This document shows, one piece after another, positions 48,401 to 56,908 of a stretch of 64,000 nucleotides of DNA (position 1 is its first letter; the number at the start of each line of letters is the position of its first letter). The translations under genes were made by a program, and so were the position numbers. This DNA comes from Mercurialis annua. Its lineage: Eukaryota; Streptophyta; Magnoliopsida; Malpighiales; Euphorbiaceae. The DNA lies in contig NC_065571.1 of NCBI RefSeq assembly GCF_937616625.2, positions 13,394,501-13,458,500 of the forward strand, in the 5' to 3' direction. The notes below the pieces were generated by a model. That model had not been told where the DNA came from. It was given only the letters and a program-made list of their open reading frames with translations, and ran no database searches.

Positions 48401-48704
48401 CAACATTTTACTCGGCCGCGATTGGATACACTCTAACATGTGTATACCATCGACCATGCATCAAATGCTCTTTATATGGCGAGATGATGGCGAGGCAGAA
48501 GTTGTTCAGGGCGACCCCAATCCCTTCGGCGAGGACCACAATGTGCTTGAAGCACGGTTATACGATGAGGAAGTGCGCAACATACAATCTCTCAGTTCAA
48601 AGGGAGAGACGAACGTCCCTCGCCTGCTTGTCAACACAGATCGGCCCGTATCAGTGACCCTTGGGGGCAAAGGCCGATCCACCATCCTCAGAGATCCAAA
48701 ATGA
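45402..48704 (+). CDS. gag-pro: Gag-protease polyprotein (1100 aa)
   Basis: Structural capsid protein and aspartic protease of the element. A charged, low-complexity N-terminal third precedes the Retrotrans_gag core (about 300-430, with W347-Y-S-R-L). A zinc-knuckle-like motif, C564-x2-H567-x4-H572-x4-C577, has histidine in place of the second cysteine. A separate CPSCSTC motif lies near 667-673. The retropepsin domain is about 905-1030 with D932-N-G as the active site in LIDNGAGVNILP; DNG instead of DTG/DSG is seen in related plant elements. No internal stop. The start follows the primer site directly. Its TGA stop overlaps the pol start as ATGA, so pol is in another frame (-1). Confidence 0.94.
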   Translation: MVSTKTDFKDDSRHARSIRRQQRKEGDIVDESDSDRSETMAKDKQVNQSSKVPNTTDTEGSLPKDKVDDATDDMIDYSRQLPPSRPSLSQADFSAMRGEIAQENKQMFDGAMHQMSEVMRNIMADQTSVQRQIQGNLDGLNKAMENLGRLFSGQSAADQGYRRAEQNQTPSRFGQPGGSAEQQPNKMGYTYGSVKLLTRNEAEFSGRADHPGASSSNPQGEARPQGGPTGANTQEPNTGERSYSEGGDPSIYNQGQLVDMLERLGVDLRPMPRPSYMKPYPDWIDKLYPFPRGYKVPEFSLFSGEEKRQSTVEHVARFSAQCGEAAAHDFWKLRLFASSLTKMAFTWYSRLSPNSVDTWKDLEILFHEEFYRAPPDVTLADLARISQLPSESAEKYIGRFRNLRTRCSTKMSEADCVPMVVRGMSFAMREHFEGHRFRDLFELTNRVTSYERLLQEKEQRRGASKGTYYKDQLDVAVVSDSEDSGSEDEVNMAEFLGTKPLECSALRKPGFVKRNKTAVVQKEYSFDLTKADDIFDALLKDGQIALSEGHTIPPSEELVGKDYCKYHNSWRHSTNNCVNFRNVVQKAINEGKLLFPTKKEADAKYVAINTVRPHFDSYLGQGQIQSKWNPRRPKPRVETDGSKWRGEKGQPQQQKRKRYNSPTADMTCPSCSTCFKVKGSENTRKHPKTFKPRSPTEQWQRHEPQRRPATNVFKRIFRPTEETPRMTKTQKRRMQRLRQESRANHGAESALREQHGNRPVTERLGARNQADADAKSPDRRNAKVRKVWMPKSEKQAADVSVTTVVHKDDEDSSNRPSYKDVLVSHHGGQLKARLPKNREVIVSHKKGMLKAWVPVVRDEYGVKVVTLPNSYRSKPGQKATLEGDVIIPEGDSADNTAVVSLSKPPTRMTRHIRPLYIKADLNGVSINRVLIDNGAGVNILPAKMLKKLGITRDQLDPTDVYMTDFAGGETPAEGYITLRIKVGRVETEEGFFVVNARSNYNILLGRDWIHSNMCIPSTMHQMLFIWRDDGEAEVVQGDPNPFGEDHNVLEARLYDEEVRNIQSLSSKGETNVPRLLVNTDRPVSVTLGGKGRSTILRDPK

Positions 48705-51133
48705 TAGCACGACATGAAGAATTGAGGGAGAAAATTAGACAGCTAACCTCGCTGTACGATGTTACATCGGCCGAATGCATATATGAGGATCAAGATCAAG
48801 ACCCAACAGGATCGTTGCGGATTGGGGACATAAGATTGGCAACCGGGAAGTTAGAAGATGACCCCGCCCAAGTACAGGACGATCTCCTCGAAATCAATCT
48901 GGGGACAGAGGAATCGCCTAAACCCATATACATCAACGCAGGACTGGACGAAGGATTCAGAGAGCAACTGATCGCCCTACTCATAGAGTTCCGCGACTGT
49001 TTTGCCTGGTCATACGAGGAAATGCCGGGCCTTGATCCTGATATCGCCGAACATAAGCTTCCATTAAAAAGTGGGTTTCGGCCATTTCGGCAACCTCCCC
49101 GGCGAATGTCCAGGGAAGTGGATACTCTCATACAAGATGAGATTAAGCGGCTGGAAGACGCCAAGTTCATTCAGGAGGCCCAATACACTGAATGGCTCTC
49201 TAACATCGTGCCAGTCATGAAGAAAAACGGGAAGCTACGAGTATGCGTGGACTTTCGGAATCTCAACTTGGCCACACCCAAAGATGAATACCTGATGCCT
49301 GTAGCCGATATGCTGATCGACAGGGCAGCTGGACACACGATACTCAGTTTCCTTGATGCACATTCCGGGTACAACCAAGTCCCAATCAACAAGGAAGACA
49401 TCTCCAAAACGGCTTTTAGATGCCCCGGGCCGATCGGAGCGTACGAATGGGTCGTGATGCCCTTTGGCTTGAAAAACGCAGGGGCAACATATCAGAGGGC
49501 GATGAACAAGATGTTCAGAGGCCTTGAATGCCTTGAGGTCTACATCGACGACGTTGTAATCAAGTCAAACACCGGCGAAGTTCATTTGGCCGATCTCCGG
49601 AAAGGTTTCGAGCGTATACGACGTAATGGGTTAAAAATGAATCCTCTGAAATGCGCGTTCGGCGTTTCGGCTGGAAACTTCTTGGGTTTCTTGGTTCACC
49701 AGCGGGGAGTAGAAATAGATAAGAACAAAGCCAAGGCGATTATCAATGCTGAACCACCCAAAACCAAGAAGCAGCTCCAGAGGCTCATCGGTCAAATCAA
49801 TTTTTTAAGAAGATTCATAGCAAACACAGCAGGCCGGCTTCGCAGCTGGAGTGTTTTGCTGAGGGGAAAAGAGACCGATGAGTGGATATGGACGGACGAG
49901 CAACAGAGGGTGTTTGACGATTTGAAAGGTTACTTGGCGAAACCTCCGGTCATGACCCCTCCAAAGCCGAATAAGCCGTTGTTGCTATACCTATCGGCTG
50001 CGCACGAATCCCTAGGATGTATGCTCGCCCAAGAGGACGATGGGATCGAGAGAGCAGTCTACTACTTAAGCCGAGGATTGACGGACACGGAGATTCGCTA
50101 TACCGACATAGAAAAAATGTGTCTATGCCTGTACTTCACATGCTGCAAGCTGCGATACTATATGTTGCCGGTCGTAGTGTATGTATTATCCCAGACCGAT
50201 ATCATTAAATATATCTTATCGAAGCCATACCTGAGGAATCAGATTGGAAAATGGGCGATTGCAATGTCCGAATTCACATTGGTGTACGTCCCCCAAAGAG
50301 CAGTAAAAGGACAAGTGTTGGCAGACTTCTTGGCTGATCACCCTGGTATTAACCGCAAGGAAGAGACACCTGAGCGAGTAGACATCACGTTCTTCGACAT
50401 CGCCGTGTGGAAGATGTGGTTCGACGGGTCCAGGACAAGCCAGGGGGCAGGCGCGGGAGTACACATCGTCACACCCTTGGGGGCATCCTACCAGCTATCA
50501 TTCAAACTCCAGTTCGAATGCACCAACAATCAAGCAGAATATGAGGCCCTCATATTCGGTTTTGAGATTTTAGCCGAGCTAGGGGCGAGGGCGATCAGTG
50601 TAAAAGGAGATTCTTTGCTAGTCATTAAACAAGTGACAGGAGAATTCAAATGCGAGTCCGAGCTGTTGGTAAGGTATTGCAACAAGGCGAAACACCTGCT
50701 CGAAGGCTTCCAAGAAACGAGAATAGAATACACGGAGAGGGCCGATAACGGCGTTGCAAACGACCTAGCTCAGCACGGTAGTGGGTACAAGGTAAACCGA
50801 GAGTTCGACGCCATAGAAAGGGAGACACCGAATCTCCACACCGGGGGCATCCCGATCAACGAAAAACAATACTCGGTTTACCAGCTGGACGTCACCCAAG
50901 ATTGGAGGGACGAGCTCCTGAAGTGGTTCGAGAACCCAGACGCCACAAATAGGAGGTTGAGGACTTTAGCCCTTAATTACGTGATCTTATCCGGCGAGTT
51001 ATATAAGAAGGGCTTTGAAGGGCTACTATTCAGATGCATCGGTCCGAAAGAGGCGATGCTTGCCATGGCCGAAGTACACGAAGGTAGCAGGCGCCCACCA
51101 GGCGGGCCCCAGAATGAGGTGGCTCATCCATAA
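48701..51133 (+). CDS. pol: Pol, first part: reverse transcriptase, RNase H, second RNase H (broken at the 3' end)
   Basis: RNA-dependent DNA polymerase and two RNase H domains. RT spans about 100-350 with FLDAHSGYNQ and catalytic Y281-I-D283-D284. The gypsy RNase H follows at about 425-530 (LYLSAAHESLGCMLAQ). A second RNase H, about 570-700, has D575 in WFDGSRTSQGAG, E613 in NNQAEYEA and the KGDSLLVIKQ acidic strand. This dual arrangement marks Tat elements. The start ATG overlaps the gag stop (ATGA), and copy 1 has the same overlap, which supports the start. A two-base deletion between 51084 and 51085, compared with copy 1, throws the last ~15 codons out of frame so that integrase is not fused. 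Confidence 0.93.
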   Translation: MIARHEELREKIRQLTSLYDVTSAECIYEDQDQDPTGSLRIGDIRLATGKLEDDPAQVQDDLLEINLGTEESPKPIYINAGLDEGFREQLIALLIEFRDCFAWSYEEMPGLDPDIAEHKLPLKSGFRPFRQPPRRMSREVDTLIQDEIKRLEDAKFIQEAQYTEWLSNIVPVMKKNGKLRVCVDFRNLNLATPKDEYLMPVADMLIDRAAGHTILSFLDAHSGYNQVPINKEDISKTAFRCPGPIGAYEWVVMPFGLKNAGATYQRAMNKMFRGLECLEVYIDDVVIKSNTGEVHLADLRKGFERIRRNGLKMNPLKCAFGVSAGNFLGFLVHQRGVEIDKNKAKAIINAEPPKTKKQLQRLIGQINFLRRFIANTAGRLRSWSVLLRGKETDEWIWTDEQQRVFDDLKGYLAKPPVMTPPKPNKPLLLYLSAAHESLGCMLAQEDDGIERAVYYLSRGLTDTEIRYTDIEKMCLCLYFTCCKLRYYMLPVVVYVLSQTDIIKYILSKPYLRNQIGKWAIAMSEFTLVYVPQRAVKGQVLADFLADHPGINRKEETPERVDITFFDIAVWKMWFDGSRTSQGAGAGVHIVTPLGASYQLSFKLQFECTNNQAEYEALIFGFEILAELGARAISVKGDSLLVIKQVTGEFKCESELLVRYCNKAKHLLEGFQETRIEYTERADNGVANDLAQHGSGYKVNREFDAIERETPNLHTGGIPINEKQYSVYQLDVTQDWRDELLKWFENPDATNRRLRTLALNYVILSGELYKKGFEGLLFRCIGPKEAMLAMAEVHEGSRRPPGGPQNEVAHP

Positions 51134-52184
51134 ATACGGCTTTTATTGGCCGAAAATGGAACAAGACTGCATAAGATATGCCAAAGGTTGCGAAGCCTGT
51201 CAGAAATTCGGCCCAATACAACACGTCCCGGCCGAAGACCTGCACTCCATTATCAAGCCTTGGCCATTCAGAGGATGGGCGGTCGACCTGATAGGGAAAG
51301 TATACCCCGGCTCGTCTGATGGTCATACTTTTGTGATTATCGCCACTTGTTACTTCACCAAGTGGGTCGAAGCTAAACCTTTGAAGTCGCCGACACAAGA
51401 AGCGGTGATCAAGTTCTTCAAAGAATACATCGTCCACCGACACGGCTTGCCCGAGTCCATAACCACAGATCAAGGGACGATGTTCACAGGAGGCGATATA
51501 AGTTGGTGGGCTTCCCAAATGAAGATAAAAATGTTACACTCAACACCATACTATGCCCAGGCCAACGGACAAGCCGAAGCCACGAACAAAGCTATCAAGC
51601 TCATAGTTCAAAAGATGATTGAAGAAAACCCAAGACAATGGCATGTGCTTTTATCAGAAGCTGTTTGGGCGAACAGAACCAGTCAGAAGTCAGCTACTGG
51701 GACTTCGCCGTTCAGATTGGTTTATGGCTATGATGCGATGTTGCCAATGGAGCTGACCGTCATGTCTACTCGCCGCAGATACCAGAGCGAGTTGTCCAAA
51801 GAAGACTACTTTGACAAAATGGTGATAGATTCTCTTGACCTCGACGAGGAACGTCTGACGGCGTTAGACCACTTAGAAGCCCAGAAAAGAAGGGTCGAGA
51901 GAGCTTACAACAAACGGGTAAAACGGAAAGTGTTTACGGTAGGCGACATAGTATGGAAAGCAGTCTTGCCTATCGGCCATAAAGACACTCGGCTTGGCAA
52001 ATGGAGCCCGAATTGGGAAGGCCCCTTTATTGTAGTTAACAAGTTAGAAGGCGGTGCTTACTTACTGGCGAACATTGACGGAGAGGAACACGACAGGGCG
52101 ATCAATGGACAGTTCCTAAAAAAGTATGTCCCTAGTTGCTGGGATGGCATCGACCGACGGCTGTTTGGAGCCGACGACGAATAG
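51015..52184 (+). CDS. pol: Pol, second part: integrase, out of frame with RT
   Basis: Integrase that inserts the cDNA into host DNA. The first ~24 codons of this frame (up to about 51086) overlap the RT frame and are not the natural sequence; real integrase coding begins where the frame resumes after the two-base deletion. The HHCC zinc finger ends in CIRYAKGCEACQKFG. The catalytic core has D91 (AVDLIGK), D152 (TTDQG) and E188 (GQAEATNK); D152 and E188 are separated by 35 residues as expected. The C-terminal part (KVFTVGDIVWKAV, GPFIVVNKLEGGAYLL) resembles the GPY/F region. No chromodomain is present, as expected for Tat. No internal stop. Without suppression of the shift it lacks a proper start. 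Confidence 0.92.
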   Translation: MKGYYSDASVRKRRCLPWPKYTKVAGAHQAGPRMRWLIHKYGFYWPKMEQDCIRYAKGCEACQKFGPIQHVPAEDLHSIIKPWPFRGWAVDLIGKVYPGSSDGHTFVIIATCYFTKWVEAKPLKSPTQEAVIKFFKEYIVHRHGLPESITTDQGTMFTGGDISWWASQMKIKMLHSTPYYAQANGQAEATNKAIKLIVQKMIEENPRQWHVLLSEAVWANRTSQKSATGTSPFRLVYGYDAMLPMELTVMSTRRRYQSELSKEDYFDKMVIDSLDLDEERLTALDHLEAQKRRVERAYNKRVKRKVFTVGDIVWKAVLPIGHKDTRLGKWSPNWEGPFIVVNKLEGGAYLLANIDGEEHDRAINGQFLKKYVPSCWDGIDRRLFGADDE

Positions 52185-52229
52185 ACGCGGCCGCGAAACT
52201 TGGCCAAACACCGAGTGAAGATAAATGCT

Positions 52230-52305
52230 CGTTCTGTTTCTCCGGCAACGACGAACAGACGTGTCTACGTTCTGTTTCTCCGGCAACGACGAACAGACGG
52301 GTCTA
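52230..52305 (+). repeat. Two-copy 38-bp tandem repeat after integrase
   Basis: Two adjacent units starting CGTTCTGTTTCTCCGGCAAC, differing by one base, in the untranslated region after integrase. Confidence 0.9.
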
Positions 52306-52570
52306 CAAGTTATCGCCGAAATGCCCCGAAGTCCTATTACCGGCGACATCTTTATATGTTGTTTTAGCCGATTATGCAAGGCAGTAGCGCATACTTCGGC
52401 GGGTTGCTGTTTTAGTTGAGTTTTTCAACGGGCACTCCGTTTTCTCAGCATTTATATGTAAAAAAGCTAATCATGAAATGAATTATTGCATATCGGACCA
52501 GTTATGGACCGATCGTATAATAACAAAGCATATAAAACAACAAAACAGTTCGAAACCAATTCATAACAAT

Positions 52571-52745
52571 TCACTTCAATATTCGGCCACCTGGCCGATT
52601 TGCATAAAAACAAATTCAGAAAAACAAAGATACGGCCCCTTGGCCGATCAATAAAACAATCCACTTCAATATTCGGCCACCTGGCCGATTTGCATAATAA
52701 CAAATTCAGAAAAACAAAGATACGGCCCCTTGGCCGATCAATAAA
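52571..52745. repeat. Two-copy 90-bp tandem repeat with GGCC hairpins
   Basis: Units start at 52571 and 52661 with a 90-base period and few differences. Each holds two short palindromes, CGGCCACCTGGCCG and CGGCCCCTTGGCCG, plus GATCAATAAA at its end. It lies just beyond the stop codon of the antisense gene, between two convergent coding regions. A role as an RNA structure or 3'-end signal is conceivable but only inferred. Confidence 0.88.
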
Positions 52746-52782
52746 GTATCAATATACGTGGATTACAAGAAATAATAAATGT

Positions 52783-53988
52783 TCAAAAATGGGAAAAACA
52801 AAGCCCCAATTCACTCCTGATGGTGCTAAATTCCTTGCGAGCCCCATCCGCCTTCGGCGCAAGCTTTGAAATACTCCCTTTCAGAAGGCTCCGGCATTTT
52901 TTGACATCGATGCCTTCGACCATGTCTTTATCCATGCAGCTTTCAAGGTCTTTGATACCTTGCTCCTCGGCATCTAACTCAACCTTCAGAGAGGCGATCT
53001 TGTCCTGCAACTCTTTGGCCCGGGAGCGCCGATTCGTCAAGGTTGTAACGGCCATCTTCACGTTCGTCTTCAAGGTTTCAAGCTTTTCTTTGGCTTCGGT
53101 TTCCTGGGCGAGAAGCTTTTCATATTCGGCTTGTACCGCCAGCGAATCATTGTATATCTTCTGAAAAGCTTCAAGAGATGCCGATAACCTCGTCACAGCA
53201 TCCCGGGCCTCCTCGCCGAGAACCTCTGAAGGGGCGTCAGATAAAGCCGCGGCAGCTTTCTTCAGCCTAGCAATCTCTTCGGGCGATTTGAATAAGGAAA
53301 CGCCGAGGGTTTTCATCCGGGACATAGCATCGAAATGGGCACCCCAATCTTCGGAAAGATTGCTCGCCTCCAGAATAATCGACCCATCTTCTGGGGCGAT
53401 CGGCAGCTCGTCGTCACTATCCGAGTTCAGAAAGGCAGCCGCCTTCGCCGTCATATCGTCCTCCAGGGAAGGATCGGCGATCGGAATCTGAAACGAGTGA
53501 CCACAATAAAATATCAACTGCCAGGAAATGTAAAGATTATGAGTAAAAGCAGAAAAGTACCTTGGTAGCCGATTTCTTGGCCAGATTCTCGGACAGATTC
53601 AGCAACTCCGGGGCAAGAGGCGACAGCTTTTTAGGAACCTCCATGCTCGCCAAAATCTGGGCTGCAGTTGGAGTGCGCTGGGAGTTAGTCTCTGCCGAAG
53701 TCTGCATGCACTCTGCTTCTTCGACATGGAAACCCTCGGCAGTCTTCGTCTCGCCCTTGGAAGACGATTGAGCGCTGGCGGATGGAGTCGCCTGTTTGGA
53801 AGAATCTGAATTCTTGGGCGAAGGATCAAACAGGCGAGATCCTTTTGGCTCTACCTTCTGTTTCTTTGCCTTGGCTTCTTTAAGGGGTTTTCGTTTCGCT
53901 GGGCGTTTGGCTCTCGACCGCTTAGCTTCAGGCTCGTCGTCTCCGTCAGTGTCGAACTTGTCATCCTTGTGCCATTTCGGCACACCAA
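52783..53988 (-). CDS. Exons 2-3 of the antisense PMD gene: basic linker and coiled coil
   Basis: C-terminal half of the antisense gene. Exon 2 (53988-53561) encodes a Lys/Arg-rich segment with nuclear-signal character (KRSRAKRPAKRKPLKEAKAK) and a Ser/Thr/Pro-rich linker. Exon 3 (53487-52783, 234 codons plus stop) starts IPIADPSLEDD, is acidic at first and then forms a long helical, heptad-like region (EEIARLKKAAAAL, AVQAEYEKLLAQETEAKEKL, RAKELQDKIASLKVELDAEE). Both splice junctions join at codon boundaries or keep frame. No cysteine- or metal-binding motif is seen. A coiled coil suggests self-association or partner binding. PMD followed by a basic linker and a coiled coil is an arrangement I associate with transposon-borne PMD proteins, from memory and unchecked. 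Confidence 0.72.
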
Positions 53989-56012
53989 CTGCAAAATTCA
54001 CCCAGGTTGTAAGTACAATGAAAAAACGGCCTTAAAGAGAAAAGAATGGATTACCTGGGATTCTGGTATAACCGACTCGGACCAATTCGGCTATAGCCTC
54101 GGCATCAGACGGACATCTGATACCGGTGTAAGAAACTCCCTCATTATTAATGATCGGCTCGGATTTTTTGGTTTTCTTTTTTACGTTTTTTAATGGGAAT
54201 GTTCGTAGACATGTTGCATTTCGGAACCGGTGGGCTCTTATATTTAAACTTAGGACGAATATGAGCTAGAAAAAATTCGTATGGGTATTGATGCTGGTAT
54301 TTTTCTTCCCAAAGTTTTATCATTTTGTTCTCAAAATTACGTTTAGCTATTCGCCTATGTTTTTGCATTAAAAGGTTCATGCCTGGACGATCTAAGGGAT
54401 CATACTTAAACTTGTAAAAACGTTCGAATCTAGCTATTTCGTAGAGGTGAAAAGTAATACCTTCATACTGGGGACGTTTCGGGGCCTGCAAAAGAAAGAG
54501 ATCGGCATGAGTAGGAGTTCTTGACAAAGGAGGTAAAGAAAAATCGTGAAGAGAAAGGATTTCTTTCGGCGAAAGATCAAAGAAGGACTCTGTGACCGAA
54601 GCCCACCAGCTCTCATATTCAGGGGTAGTTTTAGGTTTGGGTGAAGGACGAGACAGGTCTGGAATGGGGGGAAGATAAGCCTTATTAAGACGAATTATAA
54701 ACTGGAGGTCGGCATAGTTTTCTAAGGAAGCTTTATGGGTCCCGCGGTTATTGACGGAGATCAATAAAGGACAGGGAATGCCTTGGTTAAAGCCGAATTG
54801 GCGAGATACATAGTTGGGGCAGTATAGTTCGATGCTACTCTGCTTATACTCCAGACCAGCGATCAAATTTCTGGATTTCAGGACACTTCCCCAGTACTGG
54901 CCACCTAGCCGAGTCGTTGGATGGGTTCGGACTTCTTCGGTATCCTCGCCATCCCAGCCGATCAGAAGCCATGATGGTGGGTACTTCATGGATAAGATTG
55001 GGCAGAACAACTCTGATGCCCTCACCGAGTTGTTAAAAACTTCAAGAACGTCCAAGACGTGGCCGAGGCGAGTGCCAGAAGACATGAGAGAAAACCCATT
55101 TAGCTCGGCTTTGATGGAAGGCACACTCTCAAATAGCTCTGGAAAATACATTGACAACCAGAGTTGGACGACCCATAACGGACCTCCAGGGCATTTGAAT
55201 ATCCTTTTTTCGGCATGTGGGGCGATGTCATTGAGAGAACGGTATAGATGGGCGAGCAGGAATTCACCCAGGTTACATCTTCGACCTTCGGCCCAAGCTG
55301 CGGCGAGGACGAAACTGTCTTGAGTTACCCTGAACGAAGCCGGGCATAGGATAAACTTGGAGATGAAGAAAGCCAAGAAAGCTACGTGTTCTCGATCGTC
55401 GGGAACGGTATCTGTGTCGCCCTGGAAGATGTTGATATAAGGGCCGTAACTTCGTTGGGGTTTGGATAACTTGAAGTTTGGTTCATCAGCTGAGAGGTTG
55501 GGCGAGATCCTTTCGCCAACTATTGGGATATTTAGCATCACTGCTAAATCCAGAAGTGTGATGGTCATGGCGCCGAATTTAAAGCAGAAGCAGTTCACTG
55601 CGCTGGACCAAAAAAGAGATGCACCCATTATGTAGTGCTTGGCTATTGGGCGGCTCGCCTTACAGAGACTAATCATGTCAGATATTCCGACCTCAGTCCA
55701 TATGTGTCCAAAGTGGGGTTTCAGTCTGTTTACCCAGGCTTGGTATCCTTTGTGTTCGGCTGGCCAGTTTCGGAAAGTTGTGTTGAACCAAATGGACGAC
55801 TGATGTGGGAGAGAGAAGCGTGGTGGGACTTCGTCATGATAGGGAGTAGCGATATCGCACAGGTGGCTCGGCGAGGTAAGAATAGGACCCACGCAGAGTT
55901 GGTTGTCCCCTGCGTCTACAATTACCTGGAATTCGGTATTCGGGGCAGCAGCACGGGTATCGGCTATCTTGTCAACAACTTGAGTGGCGATAGTTTCTTG
56001 AGGAGCAGCCAT
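52783..56012 (-). CDS. Antisense spliced gene in the retrotransposon: plant mobile domain (PMD) protein
   Basis: Three coding exons on the minus strand: 56012-54055, 53988-53561 and 53487-52783. Introns are 54054-53989 (66 nt) and 53560-53488 (73 nt), both GT-AG, and frames join at each. A 5'-UTR intron (56099-56018) ends six bases before the ATG, in TTTCCTGCAG. Exon 1 encodes a plant mobile domain at roughly residues 70-470, recognised by NWPAEHKGYQAWVNRL, IPIVGERISP, WAEGRRCNLGEFLLAHLYRS and CPNYVSRQFGFNQGIP. Host PMD proteins of the MAIN/MAIL type act in the nucleus in transposon silencing and genome stability. Near 54170-54190 an A-rich tract carries an apparent one-base frame change: the main frame stops at 54147-54149 while a second frame continues open to the splice donor, so this copy is probably broken there. 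Confidence 0.8.
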
Positions 56013-56017
56013 GATAA

Positions 56018-56165
56018 CTGCAGGAAATGAGAATACCTTAGTTAGGCGATCTCTAAAAAGGGGCGAGTCAGAATAAAAAGACAAAGAGCGAACACTTACC
56101 GGAGGAGACAGTAAATTGTTTGAACTTGCTGAAGAGAGAGAAAAGCTTGATAATTGCAGAGAGAG
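56018..56165 (-). promoter_or_regulatory. 5' UTR, leader intron and pyrimidine patch of the antisense gene
   Basis: On the minus strand CTACTCTCTCTGCA and CTTTTCTCTCTCTTCAGC (about 56128-56165) form a pyrimidine-rich patch of the kind found near plant transcription starts. A donor CTCCGGTAAGTG (GT at 56099-56098) and an acceptor TTTCCTGCAG (AG at 56019-56018) bound an 82-nt leader intron. The promoter itself must lie between here and the 3' LTR; no convincing TATA box was fixed. Confidence 0.6.
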
Positions 56166-56415
56166 TAGGTAAGTGAAGAAATGAAGTGATATTTTTCTTA
56201 AGAAACAAAATTAGAGGTATCCGAGAGGTCGTGGGGACAAGATGTGACATCGTGGGTGACAGCTGGCGATGACGTGGCATGAAGGGGGTACCGAGACGTC
56301 GATAGATGCGCACCCCTTTAGAATTTCTCTGCAATGATTTGGGCCTCAGGGACGGGCCTGGAAGCGTCAAAGGAAAGATTAAGTGAAGAACAAGCCCAAA
56401 AATAAATGTTTCAAG

Positions 56416-56429
56416 CTTGTTGGGGGCAT
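56416..56429 (+). other. Polypurine tract region of Tat copy 2
   Basis: CTTGTTGGGGGCAT lies immediately before the 3' LTR. Its purine run TTGGGGGCA is short but correctly placed to prime plus-strand synthesis. Confidence 0.6.
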
Positions 56430-56908
56430 TGTTTACACCGGCCCAAATAATTGTTGGATAGGAGCTTCATGTGGGCTTACAAGGGATTCAGGCCCAACGA
56501 AAAGTCTTTTAATTATTGCTTTTTCTTCTTATTAGGAGTTTGTAACTCATTAGGAGTATTTTATCTTTTAGAATTTTAGTCCTAATTGAATTAGGAGTCT
56601 TAGTTATGAGGAGCTATAAATAGCTCAGAACTTCATTATTTTTGTATCAACAAATCAATCAATCAAAAACTAAGCCCAGTGCTTTTTATCCCGCAATCTC
56701 CGGATTGTTTTAATTTAGGAGTAGTTTTCGGTATTAATCTCGCCTGAGTCCGTGACTCCCAGATTATTACTTTTTAGATCACGTGGTTAAGTGTTTTTAA
56801 CCAAACAAGCCCTGTGAATATCTGCATAGGTTCGTTAAATTATCAAAACTCAAACCGATCCCGATTATAAATTCAAAGATTCGAGTCCGGAATATTTCCA
56901 GGCGAACA
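56430..56908 (+). repeat. 3' LTR of Tat copy 2
   Basis: 479 bp, same length as the 5' LTR. Differences counted by eye: G to A in the CTCAGAACTTC region, C to T in AAAACTAAGCC, and two changes in GTTAAATTATCAAAACTC. Followed directly by the target duplication CAAAC. Confidence 0.95.

Larger units (their letters stand above)
44893..56908 (+). mobile_element. Ty3/gypsy Tat-lineage LTR retrotransposon, copy 2 (complete, young)
   Basis: 12,016 bp with two 479-bp LTRs, primer-binding site, gag-protease, pol with RT, two RNase H domains and integrase, an antisense spliced gene and a polypurine tract. It is flanked by a perfect 5-bp duplication CAAAC (44888-44892 and 56909-56913). The second, archaeal-type RNase H after the usual one is diagnostic of Tat elements. 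The two LTRs differ at only four positions that I can count, so insertion is recent. A two-base deletion at the RNase H/integrase boundary breaks pol, so mobilisation would need help from other copies. Confidence 0.96.

Noticed and set aside
54814..55323. 169-codon plus-strand frame in the 3' part of Tat copy 2
   Set aside because: Complement of the PMD exon, whose conserved words are on the minus strand.
56084..56084. Upstream ATG of the PMD exon frame (24 extra residues)
   Set aside because: That stretch lies within the 5'-UTR intron bounded by GTAAGTG and TTTCCTGCAG; the ATG at 56012 is preferred.
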